DNA from: T3Sed10-241 sp036751905
Lineage (GTDB): Bacteria > Bacteroidota > Bacteroidia > Flavobacteriales_D > Cryomorphaceae
NCBI GenBank assembly: GCA_036751905.1
Contig: DAIOTP010000042.1
Coordinates: 1 to 22,716, forward strand
DNA: 22,716 nt
Reading direction: 5' to 3'
This document shows, one piece after another, positions 9,377-16,808 of the stretch; position 1 is the first letter of the stretch, and every line of letters starts with the position of its first letter. Under the pieces are notes generated by a model. That model was not told where the DNA came from. It did not search any database and saw only the letters and a program-made list of their open reading frames with translations. The position numbers and the translations under genes were made by a program.

Positions 9377-9403
9377 ATGTCTGTCCCACCCACCCCAACC
9401 TCT

Positions 9404-10009
9404 ATGTCCGCATTCCAGTATCCTGTAATGGAGCATTTTTACACCATTCAGGGTGAAGGAGCCTTCACAGGTACCCCTGCTTACTTCATACGCACGGCAG
9501 GCTGCGATGTGGGCTGCGTATGGTGTGATGTGAAGGAGAGCTGGCATACCGCAGGTTACCCGCGTTTTAGTGCAAAACAAATTGCAGCCGAGGCGGCAGG
9601 CAGTGGCACCCACATGGTGGTGGTCACAGGTGGCGAGCCAGCCATGCATCCGCTTGGTGAACTGACCAGCGCCTTGCGGGCTTTTGGTTTACGTACCCAT
9701 ATTGAAACTTCCGGTGCACACCCATTGACCGGTGATTGGCACTGGGTTTGCTTATCACCCAAAAAATTTAAACAAGCATTGCCCGAAGTGTACCCGCTTG
9801 CGCATGAATTGAAGGTGGTGGTGTACAACAAGCATGACTTTCAATGGGCGGAAGGGCATGCTCAAAAGGTAGGGGAGCACTGCAGGTTATTTTTGCAACC
9901 TGAATGGAGCAAAGCCGATGAAATGACTCCCCTGATTGTTGAATACGTGAAGCAAAATCCCAAATGGAACATCAGCCTACAAACGCACAAGTACATGAAC
10001 ATTCCTTGA
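9404..10009 (+). CDS. queE: 7-carboxy-7-deazaguanine synthase (radical SAM)
   Basis: Radical SAM enzyme converting 6-carboxytetrahydropterin to 7-carboxy-7-deazaguanine on the queuosine (and deazapurine) pathway; cytoplasmic, with a 4Fe-4S cluster. Numbering from an ATG at 9377, the conserved start VMEHFYTIQGEG lies at residues 17-28, the cluster cysteines are C43, C47 and C50 (CDVGCVWC), and TGGEP (84-88) is the SAM-contact motif. The C-terminus LQTHKYMNIP is typical of the family. I prefer the ATG at 9404 (201 aa): the 9 residues encoded before it are a Pro/Thr-rich string, and 9377 is only 7 nt past the RNA closing stem. ATG 9377 cannot be excluded. The stop overlaps the next gene's start. 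No queC, queD or queF is in the window. Confidence 0.93.
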   Translation: MSAFQYPVMEHFYTIQGEGAFTGTPAYFIRTAGCDVGCVWCDVKESWHTAGYPRFSAKQIAAEAAGSGTHMVVVTGGEPAMHPLGELTSALRAFGLRTHIETSGAHPLTGDWHWVCLSPKKFKQALPEVYPLAHELKVVVYNKHDFQWAEGHAQKVGEHCRLFLQPEWSKADEMTPLIVEYVKQNPKWNISLQTHKYMNIP

Positions 10010-11955
10010 GGAATTTCAAGATCGCCTTGCTCGGTATTCTTTTTATGCTCGCATCAGTGGCCACATCTGCCCAGCAGCAATACAGCATTTCAAATACCAA
10101 GGCCATCAAGGCCTACGAGAATGCCATGAATGCATTCAACGCACGCAATTCGGAGCTGGCATTGCTGATGATCGATGACGCCATCAAGCGGGAAGCCAAT
10201 TTTATAGAAGCTTATTTACTCAGGTTTGAGGTATTGATTGAAGGAGGAAAAATTGATGAAGCCACCCAAGCCCTGCGCGATGCAGTGGCAATCAACCCCG
10301 ACTTTTTTCCAAATGCCTGGTATTTTCTCGGTAGCCTCGAACTCAAGCAAGGACATTATACAGATGCCATGGAGCATTTGAAGCGCTTCAAGCAGTACAA
10401 AGGTGTGAATCCGGAGCTCATAGCCAAGGCACATGAGGGAATGGAGCGTTGCGCATATGCCATCAAGGCCATGGAAAATCCGGTCGATTTTAACCCAAAA
10501 AATATGGGTGCAGCCATCAATTCTGAACTTCCTGAGTATTACCCTTGTCTTACAGCCGATGGCAAGACCTTGCTCTACACCCGTCTACGGAATGACCCCC
10601 AAGCTTTTCGAGGTAAAAATGAAGATTTTTTCATTAGCATTATGGAAGAAGGGGAGTGGCAGCCAAGTGTGCCCCTGCATGGAATCAACACCATTTATAA
10701 TGAAGGTGCTCCCGCCATAAGTGCCGATGGTAAGGTGCTCGTTTTCACAGCTTGTGAAATTATGGGCGATTATGGGCCGGGGCGAAAGGGCTTTGGATCA
10801 TGCGACCTTTTCATTGCTTACAAGGTAGGAAACCGATGGACTACTCCTGAAAATATGGGTGCGCCCGTCAATACCCGCAACTGGGAAACGCAGCCCAGTC
10901 TTACCGCCGATGGCAATACTTTGTATTTTGTAAGAGGAATTACAAGCCGCTCAGGAATCCAGAATCAGGATATTTTCATGTGCCAAAGGGAGCCTGATGG
11001 CCTATGGTCCATTCCACAGCCCCTCGGACCGCAGGTGAATACCACTGGAAAAGAGGAATCGGTGATGATTCACCCCGACGGACAAACCCTGTATTTTGCT
11101 TCCAACGGGCATCCCGGTATGGGAGGAATGGACCTCTTTGTGTCGCGTTTACAACCTGATGGTCATTGGGGTGAAGCCACCAATTTGGGTTATCCTATCA
11201 ATACACACAACGACGAGAACAGCCTGCATGTTGGGCCCGACGGCCGCATTGCTTTGTTCGCAAGTGACAGGTCAGGCGGCTTTGGCGAATTGGATCTGTA
11301 CAGCTTTGAACTTCCGGTAAATGCCGTAGCCATGGCGGTGACCTACGCCGAAGGACGCGTGCTCGACGATGCCACAGGAGCGCCTTTGGAGGCTTCACTG
11401 GAGCTTTATGAACTCGACGGTGTCATGCCAACCATGAATTTCAGCAGTGACCCTGTAAAGGGCGATTTTCTGGTTGCCTTGCCCACAGGCCGCACTTACG
11501 GCCTCTCGGTGAGGGCCAAAGGTTACCTCTTCCATTCTGAAAATTTTCAATTGGAACAGCTTGATTCCAACAAACCTTATCAGCTGGAAGTGCGCCTTAA
11601 AAAGCCGATCACAGGAAGTGGCATTGTGTTGAGAAATGTATTTTTCGACACGGACAAAGACGTGCTCAAATCTGCCTCCGTAGCTGAATTGGGCCAGCTT
11701 GCTGAGCTCCTGAAAAACAATGCCTCAGTGCGGATCGAAATTTCGGGACACACGGACAATCAAGGCGATGCATCGTACAACAAGCAGCTTTCCCTGCGCC
11801 GGGCCGAAGCTGTGAAGGCACATCTGCTATCTGTTCATGGCATTGAGGCCTCCCGGATCACTGCCAAGGGCTTTGGCACAGAACAACCCATAGCCGACAA
11901 TGCCACAGAGGAGGGCCGCGCTTTAAACCGACGTACGGAATTCAAAATTCTGTAA
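10006..11955 (+). CDS. PorE-like TPR / beta-propeller / CRD / OmpA protein
   Basis: The domain order matches PorE, the T9SS-associated periplasmic protein that binds peptidoglycan. From a TTG start at 10006 (649 aa) there is a signal peptide (RNFKIALLGILFMLASVATSA, then QQQYS), TPR helices about 25-150, PD40-type propeller blades about 173-430 (repeated LTADGKTLLYTR, ISADGKVLVFTA and HPDGQTLYFAS patterns), a carboxypeptidase-regulatory-like beta domain about 448-530, and an OmpA C-terminal domain about 538-649. The last carries FFDTDKDVLK, ISGHTDNQGD, LSLRRAEAV and GRALNRRTEF. The longer ATG start at 9964 would put 14 polar residues before the signal peptide and overlap queE by 46 nt. The TTG overlaps the queE stop as TTGA, giving a clean signal peptide. 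Paralogues with this layout exist, so orthology to PorE is likely but not proven. Confidence 0.85.
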   Translation: MRNFKIALLGILFMLASVATSAQQQYSISNTKAIKAYENAMNAFNARNSELALLMIDDAIKREANFIEAYLLRFEVLIEGGKIDEATQALRDAVAINPDFFPNAWYFLGSLELKQGHYTDAMEHLKRFKQYKGVNPELIAKAHEGMERCAYAIKAMENPVDFNPKNMGAAINSELPEYYPCLTADGKTLLYTRLRNDPQAFRGKNEDFFISIMEEGEWQPSVPLHGINTIYNEGAPAISADGKVLVFTACEIMGDYGPGRKGFGSCDLFIAYKVGNRWTTPENMGAPVNTRNWETQPSLTADGNTLYFVRGITSRSGIQNQDIFMCQREPDGLWSIPQPLGPQVNTTGKEESVMIHPDGQTLYFASNGHPGMGGMDLFVSRLQPDGHWGEATNLGYPINTHNDENSLHVGPDGRIALFASDRSGGFGELDLYSFELPVNAVAMAVTYAEGRVLDDATGAPLEASLELYELDGVMPTMNFSSDPVKGDFLVALPTGRTYGLSVRAKGYLFHSENFQLEQLDSNKPYQLEVRLKKPITGSGIVLRNVFFDTDKDVLKSASVAELGQLAELLKNNASVRIEISGHTDNQGDASYNKQLSLRRAEAVKAHLLSVHGIEASRITAKGFGTEQPIADNATEEGRALNRRTEFKIL

Positions 11956-11976
11956 TGGGCACCCTCGGGCATGCTT

Positions 11977-13434
11977 TCATTCCAAAATGATGATGCGCTG
12001 CGTGTATGGATACCCGCCGAGCTCTACCCGCAGAACATAAGGTCCAACAGCCACTCCCCGAAGTGAAATGTACTGCTTGTTTCGCACAGAGCCCAACAAA
12101 AGGCTGCGTCCGCTCATGTCAAGCAATTGAAATTCTGCTTTTTCAGCAAAATTGTCTGGCCATGAAAGTTGAACCTGATCGCGGGTAGGGTTTGGCCAAC
12201 ACCGCACAGTTGCAGGATTTCTTTCATGGATGACGCGGGTGGCGATGTCGAGAAAATCTATGTTGTTTTGAGATACTTCGCCATTGGGCCCTACTTTGAC
12301 CACCATCACCTGGTGGCCATTTCCATAACTATTCGTCTCGCCAACGGCAATATAGCCTCCTGAATTGCTGGGCGCAATGTCATAAAACCGATCGTCCTGA
12401 GGTCCACCAAAAACCGGAAAGTTGATTCCCGGTATGGAAAAACCGTTGCTGTTGAACCAGAAACTATTGCCATCCCACAGGCCAAACCCAACACCAAATA
12501 CAGAACCGGCAACCAACACATCACCATTCTCGCGGGAATGCACACTGCGCAACTCCCTGGGCTCTGTGGCATTTGAAATCTGATTCCAAATCAGGCTGCC
12601 ATCCACCGCCGAAAATCTCGCCCAATGGGAGCGGTTCAAGAAATTGTTTTCATTGGCCTCGAGCTCCAAATTGGCTGTGATAACAAAACTTTGCTCAGAG
12701 CTGCAACGCAAGCCCGATGAACGCGCATTTTCGAATCCCTCCGGAAATATGGTCCAATCAACGTTCCCCTCAGGGTCGAACCGACTCAAAAACAGTTGGT
12801 CTTCGGAGGTATTGCTGCAAGTTCCGGCCGCGACCAGCCCACCTGAGCACATGTCGATGGCACTGTAACTTCCCTCGCCTTCACAAGAATAGCTTTGCTC
12901 CCATTCCACCACCCCATTTGGATTTGTTTTAACCATCCAGGCCTCTTGCCCGCTGTCAGTGCTCAGTTGGCCAGCGGCATAGATATGGTCAACTTGGTCG
13001 ACTGCCACTGCGTAGAAAAAATCCCAATCCTGACCGCCGTAATGCTGCGTCCACAGCAGGTTTCCTTCGGGATCAGTTTTTGCGATAAGTCCGTCATAGC
13101 CATTGCCATTGCTGTTGTTGGTAAAGCCTGCCATCACAAGGTTGCCCTGCGAATCGCTGGCCAGAGAAAGGGCCCACTCAATGAGGCCTTCGGCCCCATA
13201 ATTTCGGCCCCATACATAGTTGCCTTCCTCGTCGATTTTGATGAGGTAAATATCGGTTGATGGGTCGAAGAAGCTGTTGGTGGAACCGGCAATAACGTAT
13301 CCCCCGTCCACAGCAACAATGGCCCGTCCGTAGTCATCGCCAGCGCCACCTATACTGCGCTGCCATGCTGCATTTTGGGCCAAACAGACCAAAGTACAAA
13401 AGGAGAAAATGACAAATGATATGGCACGGGTCAT
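11977..13434 (-). CDS. T9SS type A cargo protein with beta-propeller-like repeats
   Basis: 485 aa. An N-terminal signal peptide (MTRAISFVIFSFCTLVCLAQ) is followed by about six repeats of the pattern GGYVIAGSTNS, then D-x-YLIKIDEEGN-x-VW (starting near residues 44, 97, 146, 195, 300 and 350), typical of secreted propeller proteins. The last about 75 residues are a type A sorting domain (CWPNPTRDQ, LLDMSGRSLL, GVAVGPYVLRV, RIIILE). Last gene of a minus-strand operon: its ATG overlaps the stop of the barrel gene as ATGA. It ends 21 nt from the convergent PorE-like gene, with no strong terminator between. Expected location is the cell surface or medium. Binding partner and function unknown. Confidence 0.9.
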   Translation of the reverse strand: MTRAISFVIFSFCTLVCLAQNAAWQRSIGGAGDDYGRAIVAVDGGYVIAGSTNSFFDPSTDIYLIKIDEEGNYVWGRNYGAEGLIEWALSLASDSQGNLVMAGFTNNSNGNGYDGLIAKTDPEGNLLWTQHYGGQDWDFFYAVAVDQVDHIYAAGQLSTDSGQEAWMVKTNPNGVVEWEQSYSCEGEGSYSAIDMCSGGLVAAGTCSNTSEDQLFLSRFDPEGNVDWTIFPEGFENARSSGLRCSSEQSFVITANLELEANENNFLNRSHWARFSAVDGSLIWNQISNATEPRELRSVHSRENGDVLVAGSVFGVGFGLWDGNSFWFNSNGFSIPGINFPVFGGPQDDRFYDIAPSNSGGYIAVGETNSYGNGHQVMVVKVGPNGEVSQNNIDFLDIATRVIHERNPATVRCWPNPTRDQVQLSWPDNFAEKAEFQLLDMSGRSLLLGSVRNKQYISLRGVAVGPYVLRVELGGYPYTQRIIILE

Positions 13435-14675
13435 AAGCGAAAAAGGTATTGAACTTGAATGCCCCGGGCTCGGCTATTTGTACTCAACATTCCGTTGAGG
13501 TGATTCAAATGCATGGCAAGAAATCCGGCCTTACCAAGTGCTTGTTGAATGCCGATACCTACTTGTACCGGAGCAAAATCGCTTACAAATGCTGCTAACC
13601 ACAGGGTACTTCCGTTGCCGTAAGCCATGCATGCCCGGAGGTCAAGCCATGGCGCAGTATTCAATTGATGGCGGTAGCCTATTTGGGCACGCCCAAAGTA
13701 GCGCTCGTTCATTTTTGGGCTGATGTACAATATGCTTACCAGAAAAGGCATCAATTCCTGAACCAGGCCGATGGATTCAACGCCAGGTAAGATGCTGTCT
13801 CTAAGTTGTACAAAGAGATCCTCAGGACTTCCATTGCCAGGGCTGAGGTCAAACCCGCCAAATTGAAAACTGCCCGAAGTATCGCTCCGCGCTACATTTT
13901 GCCAGCGCATTATCCCGAGGTCGCTCATGCCCACTTGCCATGTGCCCCATGGTTGCCGGGTCACCCATGCTGCATCCAGCCCTATACCAATGCCCTTGTT
14001 GAGCAATGCTTCGCTCGCCAAGGCATTTTCATTTTCAAAGCCTTCAGCCTGCAGCATCAGCCTTTCGGCAAATGGGATTTGGTCATCGCTGTACACCGTA
14101 GTCAAACTGCCCCGGTCGAGTTGCCACTGTGTTCTGCTCGTACCTTGATACATGCCCATTTTTGCGTAGCTCCCACTTGCCTTGTGTACCAGGCCAAACT
14201 GATATTTTGTAAAACCCCAATCTGTCCACATGAGCCCATCGAGCTTGGCTTCCTGATCACCGAAGTGTGCATTGCCTCTGAAAATGAGCTCGGCAGCATC
14301 AGCGCTAAAGTGAGCACGCTGTTGCGCAAATGTGCCAAAACCAATGGAGATGGCGTAGGTTTTGTTCTTTAGGTTGAAGGTGTGTTGGGCGCCGAAGTCA
14401 TATCCAAAAAGCAGTCGGTTTGTTCCTGACATTTTTCCCGTAAAGGCATCCTTCAGCTCTTCGTCAATGAAGCCTCCAAACAGAAATCGGTTGGCAATGC
14501 CCACAGGCACCGCATTGCTTCCGTGAAATGCATGAGCTCCTGCCTGAAAAAGCCATCGGCTGGAATCGGTCAATGCCACCCGCCCATCGGGCATCAGGAA
14601 GTCCTGGGCAAGGAGGCTTTGGGCGGATACTGCCATAAAGGCAATGAATAAAAACGGACTACCTAACCTCCACAT
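13431..14675 (-). CDS. DUF5723-like outer-membrane beta-barrel protein
   Basis: 414 aa from the ATG at 14675. That start gives a standard signal peptide (MWRLGSPFLFIAFMAVSAQ, cleavage near LLAQ-DF). The longer frame to 14732 adds 19 polar residues that overlap the upstream gene, so I reject it. After the signal come alternating hydrophobic strands with aromatic girdle residues, a YDFGAQHTFNLKN segment, FRGNAHFGD, GIGLDAAWV and MSDLGIMRW, which fit the DUF5723 family of Bacteroidota outer-membrane proteins. It ends in an aromatic strand (GIQVQYLFRL), as barrels do. It overlaps the lipoprotein gene upstream by 17 nt and the cargo gene downstream by 4 nt, so the three are probably translationally coupled. 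A role in surface display of the cargo is inference. Confidence 0.8.
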   Translation of the reverse strand: MWRLGSPFLFIAFMAVSAQSLLAQDFLMPDGRVALTDSSRWLFQAGAHAFHGSNAVPVGIANRFLFGGFIDEELKDAFTGKMSGTNRLLFGYDFGAQHTFNLKNKTYAISIGFGTFAQQRAHFSADAAELIFRGNAHFGDQEAKLDGLMWTDWGFTKYQFGLVHKASGSYAKMGMYQGTSRTQWQLDRGSLTTVYSDDQIPFAERLMLQAEGFENENALASEALLNKGIGIGLDAAWVTRQPWGTWQVGMSDLGIMRWQNVARSDTSGSFQFGGFDLSPGNGSPEDLFVQLRDSILPGVESIGLVQELMPFLVSILYISPKMNERYFGRAQIGYRHQLNTAPWLDLRACMAYGNGSTLWLAAFVSDFAPVQVGIGIQQALGKAGFLAMHLNHLNGMLSTNSRARGIQVQYLFRL

Positions 14676-16227
14676 ACCATTGACTTTCTGTTGATACGAA
14701 GATGTCAATTTGTTCTTTCCCATTGATTTCAATCAAGTCAGGAAAGCCGGAACTATTCAGTTTTACTTCCAATAGCAGTTCAGGCTCTTCCAGTATGGCG
14801 CTCAATACGCCCACCGGAAACTGATAGCGCAGCCTGCTTATTTGGCCCTCCCCGGCTACCAATGCATAACCATCGCCCAATGAGGCCTCATCGAGCAAAT
14901 AATCATTCAAGGCACGAAGGCTCCCATCCTGGCTGAGGGTAAATATGCGCAGTTGGGCTTCAAGCGGGAAGCCATTGCGCACATGTATGTAAAGCAAACC
15001 GCTCTCTGGGCTGGTGCTTCCGCTTGCGTTGAGCGGAACGGTATCACGCAGCAGAAGCCCATCTACGGAAAATTGCAGCGGAATGTCGAGCTCCACATTT
15101 GCCCTCAGCCGCCCGGCGCTGGTCATAAAGTCGTTAAAGTTGCTCACGTTGCCCAAGGGGTTGAGCTCTAAATGAGCCGCTACGGACAAGGAGTCGGGTA
15201 TCAGGCTTATGAACGCGGGTAAATTGCTGCTTTGTTCATCGAAATGCAAACTGCGCAAGGTAGGCTGGATTTCATTTCCCAGGCGCAATGCCCGCTCCAG
15301 GTTAATGGCTTGACCAATCGATGGCGCTTGCAATTCAAGCGAAGTGTTCTGGGATTGATTGAATGCTTCAAATCGGGTGATTGTTGCCCTAAAGTCGGCA
15401 CCAAAACCATTGACCAGGTCAATGCGCGCCCTGGCAGCCGGGAGGTTGAGCACGGCCTCGCTCAGCGATGCGGGAATAGATAACTTGAGTCCTTCGTCTT
15501 CAAGGACTACCTGCTCGCTTCCAAAATAGCCTTCCGCATAGCTGAGCAGCACATCGCTGTACTCAGCCGTGAGTATTACCTCGTCGGTATTGGTCATGAG
15601 TACACCTGATCCATCCATAGGTGTGCCCAGTTGAAATTCGGTTTGCAAGGTGTTGTATGCATTTCCCGATGGTCCTCTGAGGTCGATCTCGTAGCCGGCC
15701 AGGTTAAGGGTCAATTCGGCACTGCCTGCTACCCCATCCACCTTACCAGGCACCAACAGGCTTGCTTCGATGCTCGTGCCAGAACGCTTGGCGCCGGGTA
15801 CCCTGTATACAAACAGCATGGCTCCTTGTGCTGAATTTTGCGCACGTACTTTCAATTGCCCTGAGCGGATGCCAGCCACCTTGAGCTGCACTTCAAGCTG
15901 ATCGAAATTGTATTCTTCGTTTTCAGTAAGTAAAGTAACCCCAGGAGGAATATTGAGTTGGAGCAACGGAATTCCAAAAGTTTTGGTAGTGGTATCGGCA
16001 GGTATGGTGAACAAGGAATCAAATGCGAGGTCAAACAGGGTTTCACTGATGCGCAGCGAGAGTTGACCGTCCATGTCATAGAGCAAGCTGTCGGCGACAA
16101 AATCGTTCAGGTTAAGGCTTGCCGTGGCTATGGGAGCGTTGAAGTTGCTTCGCCAGGAGGTGGGTTCTGATTTCTGGCAGCCAAGTGCCAAAAGGATTAC
16201 GGGTGCAAGCAACAAGCCAAATCTCAT
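14659..16227 (-). CDS. Large hypothetical lipoprotein (all-beta)
   Basis: 522 aa from the ATG at 16227, chosen because it gives a lipoprotein signal ending at C17 (MRFGLLLAPVILLALGC). The longer frame to 16275 adds 16 residues ahead of it. The mature part is rich in beta-strand patterns and Asp/Ser/Leu with no enzyme motif. Phrases such as NFNAPIATASLNLNDF and GSAELTLNLAGYEIDLRG suggest an immunoglobulin- or adhesin-like secreted fold. First gene of the minus-strand operon with the DUF5723-like barrel and T9SS cargo. It most likely sits on the outer membrane, with sidedness unknown. No family recognised. Confidence 0.82.
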   Translation of the reverse strand: MRFGLLLAPVILLALGCQKSEPTSWRSNFNAPIATASLNLNDFVADSLLYDMDGQLSLRISETLFDLAFDSLFTIPADTTTKTFGIPLLQLNIPPGVTLLTENEEYNFDQLEVQLKVAGIRSGQLKVRAQNSAQGAMLFVYRVPGAKRSGTSIEASLLVPGKVDGVAGSAELTLNLAGYEIDLRGPSGNAYNTLQTEFQLGTPMDGSGVLMTNTDEVILTAEYSDVLLSYAEGYFGSEQVVLEDEGLKLSIPASLSEAVLNLPAARARIDLVNGFGADFRATITRFEAFNQSQNTSLELQAPSIGQAINLERALRLGNEIQPTLRSLHFDEQSSNLPAFISLIPDSLSVAAHLELNPLGNVSNFNDFMTSAGRLRANVELDIPLQFSVDGLLLRDTVPLNASGSTSPESGLLYIHVRNGFPLEAQLRIFTLSQDGSLRALNDYLLDEASLGDGYALVAGEGQISRLRYQFPVGVLSAILEEPELLLEVKLNSSGFPDLIEINGKEQIDIFVSTESQWYVEVR

Positions 16228-16232
16228 CTGTG

Positions 16233-16240
16233 CTAAGGTA
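16233..16240 (-). promoter_or_regulatory. Weak -7-like box before the lipoprotein gene
   Basis: On the minus strand TACCTTAG (one mismatch to TAnnTTTG) lies 5 nt before the ATG at 16227, spacing that would give a near-leaderless mRNA. It falls inside a perfect dyad, TGCTA-AGG-TAGCA (16231-16243). No convincing -33 box was found. Confidence 0.3.
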
Positions 16241-16348
16241 GCATGTTTTTGTTTTGGTGAAAAATGTAAAAACACATCGAGTCTTCACCTCTTCTGGATT
16301 TTTATTGCAGAAAGATTTGAGCTCAATCACACTTTCTTGTAAAAGGAT

Positions 16349-16378
16349 TTTGCTTCGTGGGCATGAAACGTACCTTTG
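16349..16378 (+). promoter_or_regulatory. Bacteroidota promoter for the small membrane protein
   Basis: TTTG at 16349-16352, an 18-nt spacer, and TACCTTTG at 16371-16378: both boxes are perfect matches with near-consensus spacing. The ATG at 16383 follows the -7 box by 4 nt, so the predicted transcript starts at or within a few bases of the start codon. Confidence 0.65.
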
Positions 16379-16382
16379 CCAA

Positions 16383-16808
16383 ATGCTGAAGCGCCGTTTT
16401 TTTGTGGCTTGGTTGCTTGGTACCATATTCATGATGGTATTGAGCTTGGTTTGGCACGGATTGTTGCTTAATGATCTGATGCATATCCCTTCACCTGAGT
16501 GGCTCTTTTACACAATCGGGGCATTTGTCTATCTGTGTATTGGATTCACCATCACCTTTGTATATACTTATCTGAGCATGGGCATTGGCATCAAAATGAA
16601 AGGCTCACTGCTGGGTGTAGCGCTTGGTTTCTTCATCTATTTGATTGCATTTGTGTTTGGCATTTCTTTCAAAGGCAGCGGTACAGAGCATTTGGTGGTC
16701 GATTTTCTTTGGCAAATGATTGAGCAGGGCTTCGGGGGCGGTGTAGTAGGCACTGTATACCTCCTTGCCAAGCGGCGTGATGAGATTCTCAAGTCAGCCC
16801 ATCAATAA
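16383..16808 (+). CDS. Small integral membrane protein, four predicted helices
   Basis: 141 aa. The ATG at 16383 is chosen because a consensus promoter lies just upstream; the 43-residue extension to 16254 would run through that promoter. Hydrophobic segments lie at about 8-25, 40-64, 74-96 and 116-130, with a basic N-terminus (MLKRRF) and a charged tail (KRRDEILKSAHQ), suggesting both ends in the cytoplasm. No family motif recognised. The 3' end overlaps the convergent rarA gene by 7 nt, so no terminator fits between them. Confidence 0.75.
   Translation: MLKRRFFVAWLLGTIFMMVLSLVWHGLLLNDLMHIPSPEWLFYTIGAFVYLCIGFTITFVYTYLSMGIGIKMKGSLLGVALGFFIYLIAFVFGISFKGSGTEHLVVDFLWQMIEQGFGGGVVGTVYLLAKRRDEILKSAHQ

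Noticed and set aside
9377..9403. queE start at the upstream ATG
   Set aside because: The extra residues are Pro/Thr-rich and unlike other QueE N-termini. Kept only as an alternative because the codon is in frame.
11956..11976. Terminator between the PorE-like gene and the T9SS cargo gene
   Set aside because: Only a 3-bp CCC/GGG hairpin and no T-tract in 21 nt.
13806..14372. 188-aa plus-strand frame across the DUF5723-like gene
   Set aside because: It lies wholly opposite a well-supported barrel gene and its translation has irregular Cys/His/Pro composition with no recognisable motif.
16254..16382. 43-residue N-terminal extension of the small membrane protein
   Set aside because: It runs through a perfect two-box promoter and over the divergent lipoprotein upstream region, and adds a polar segment ahead of a natural K/R-rich membrane-protein start.
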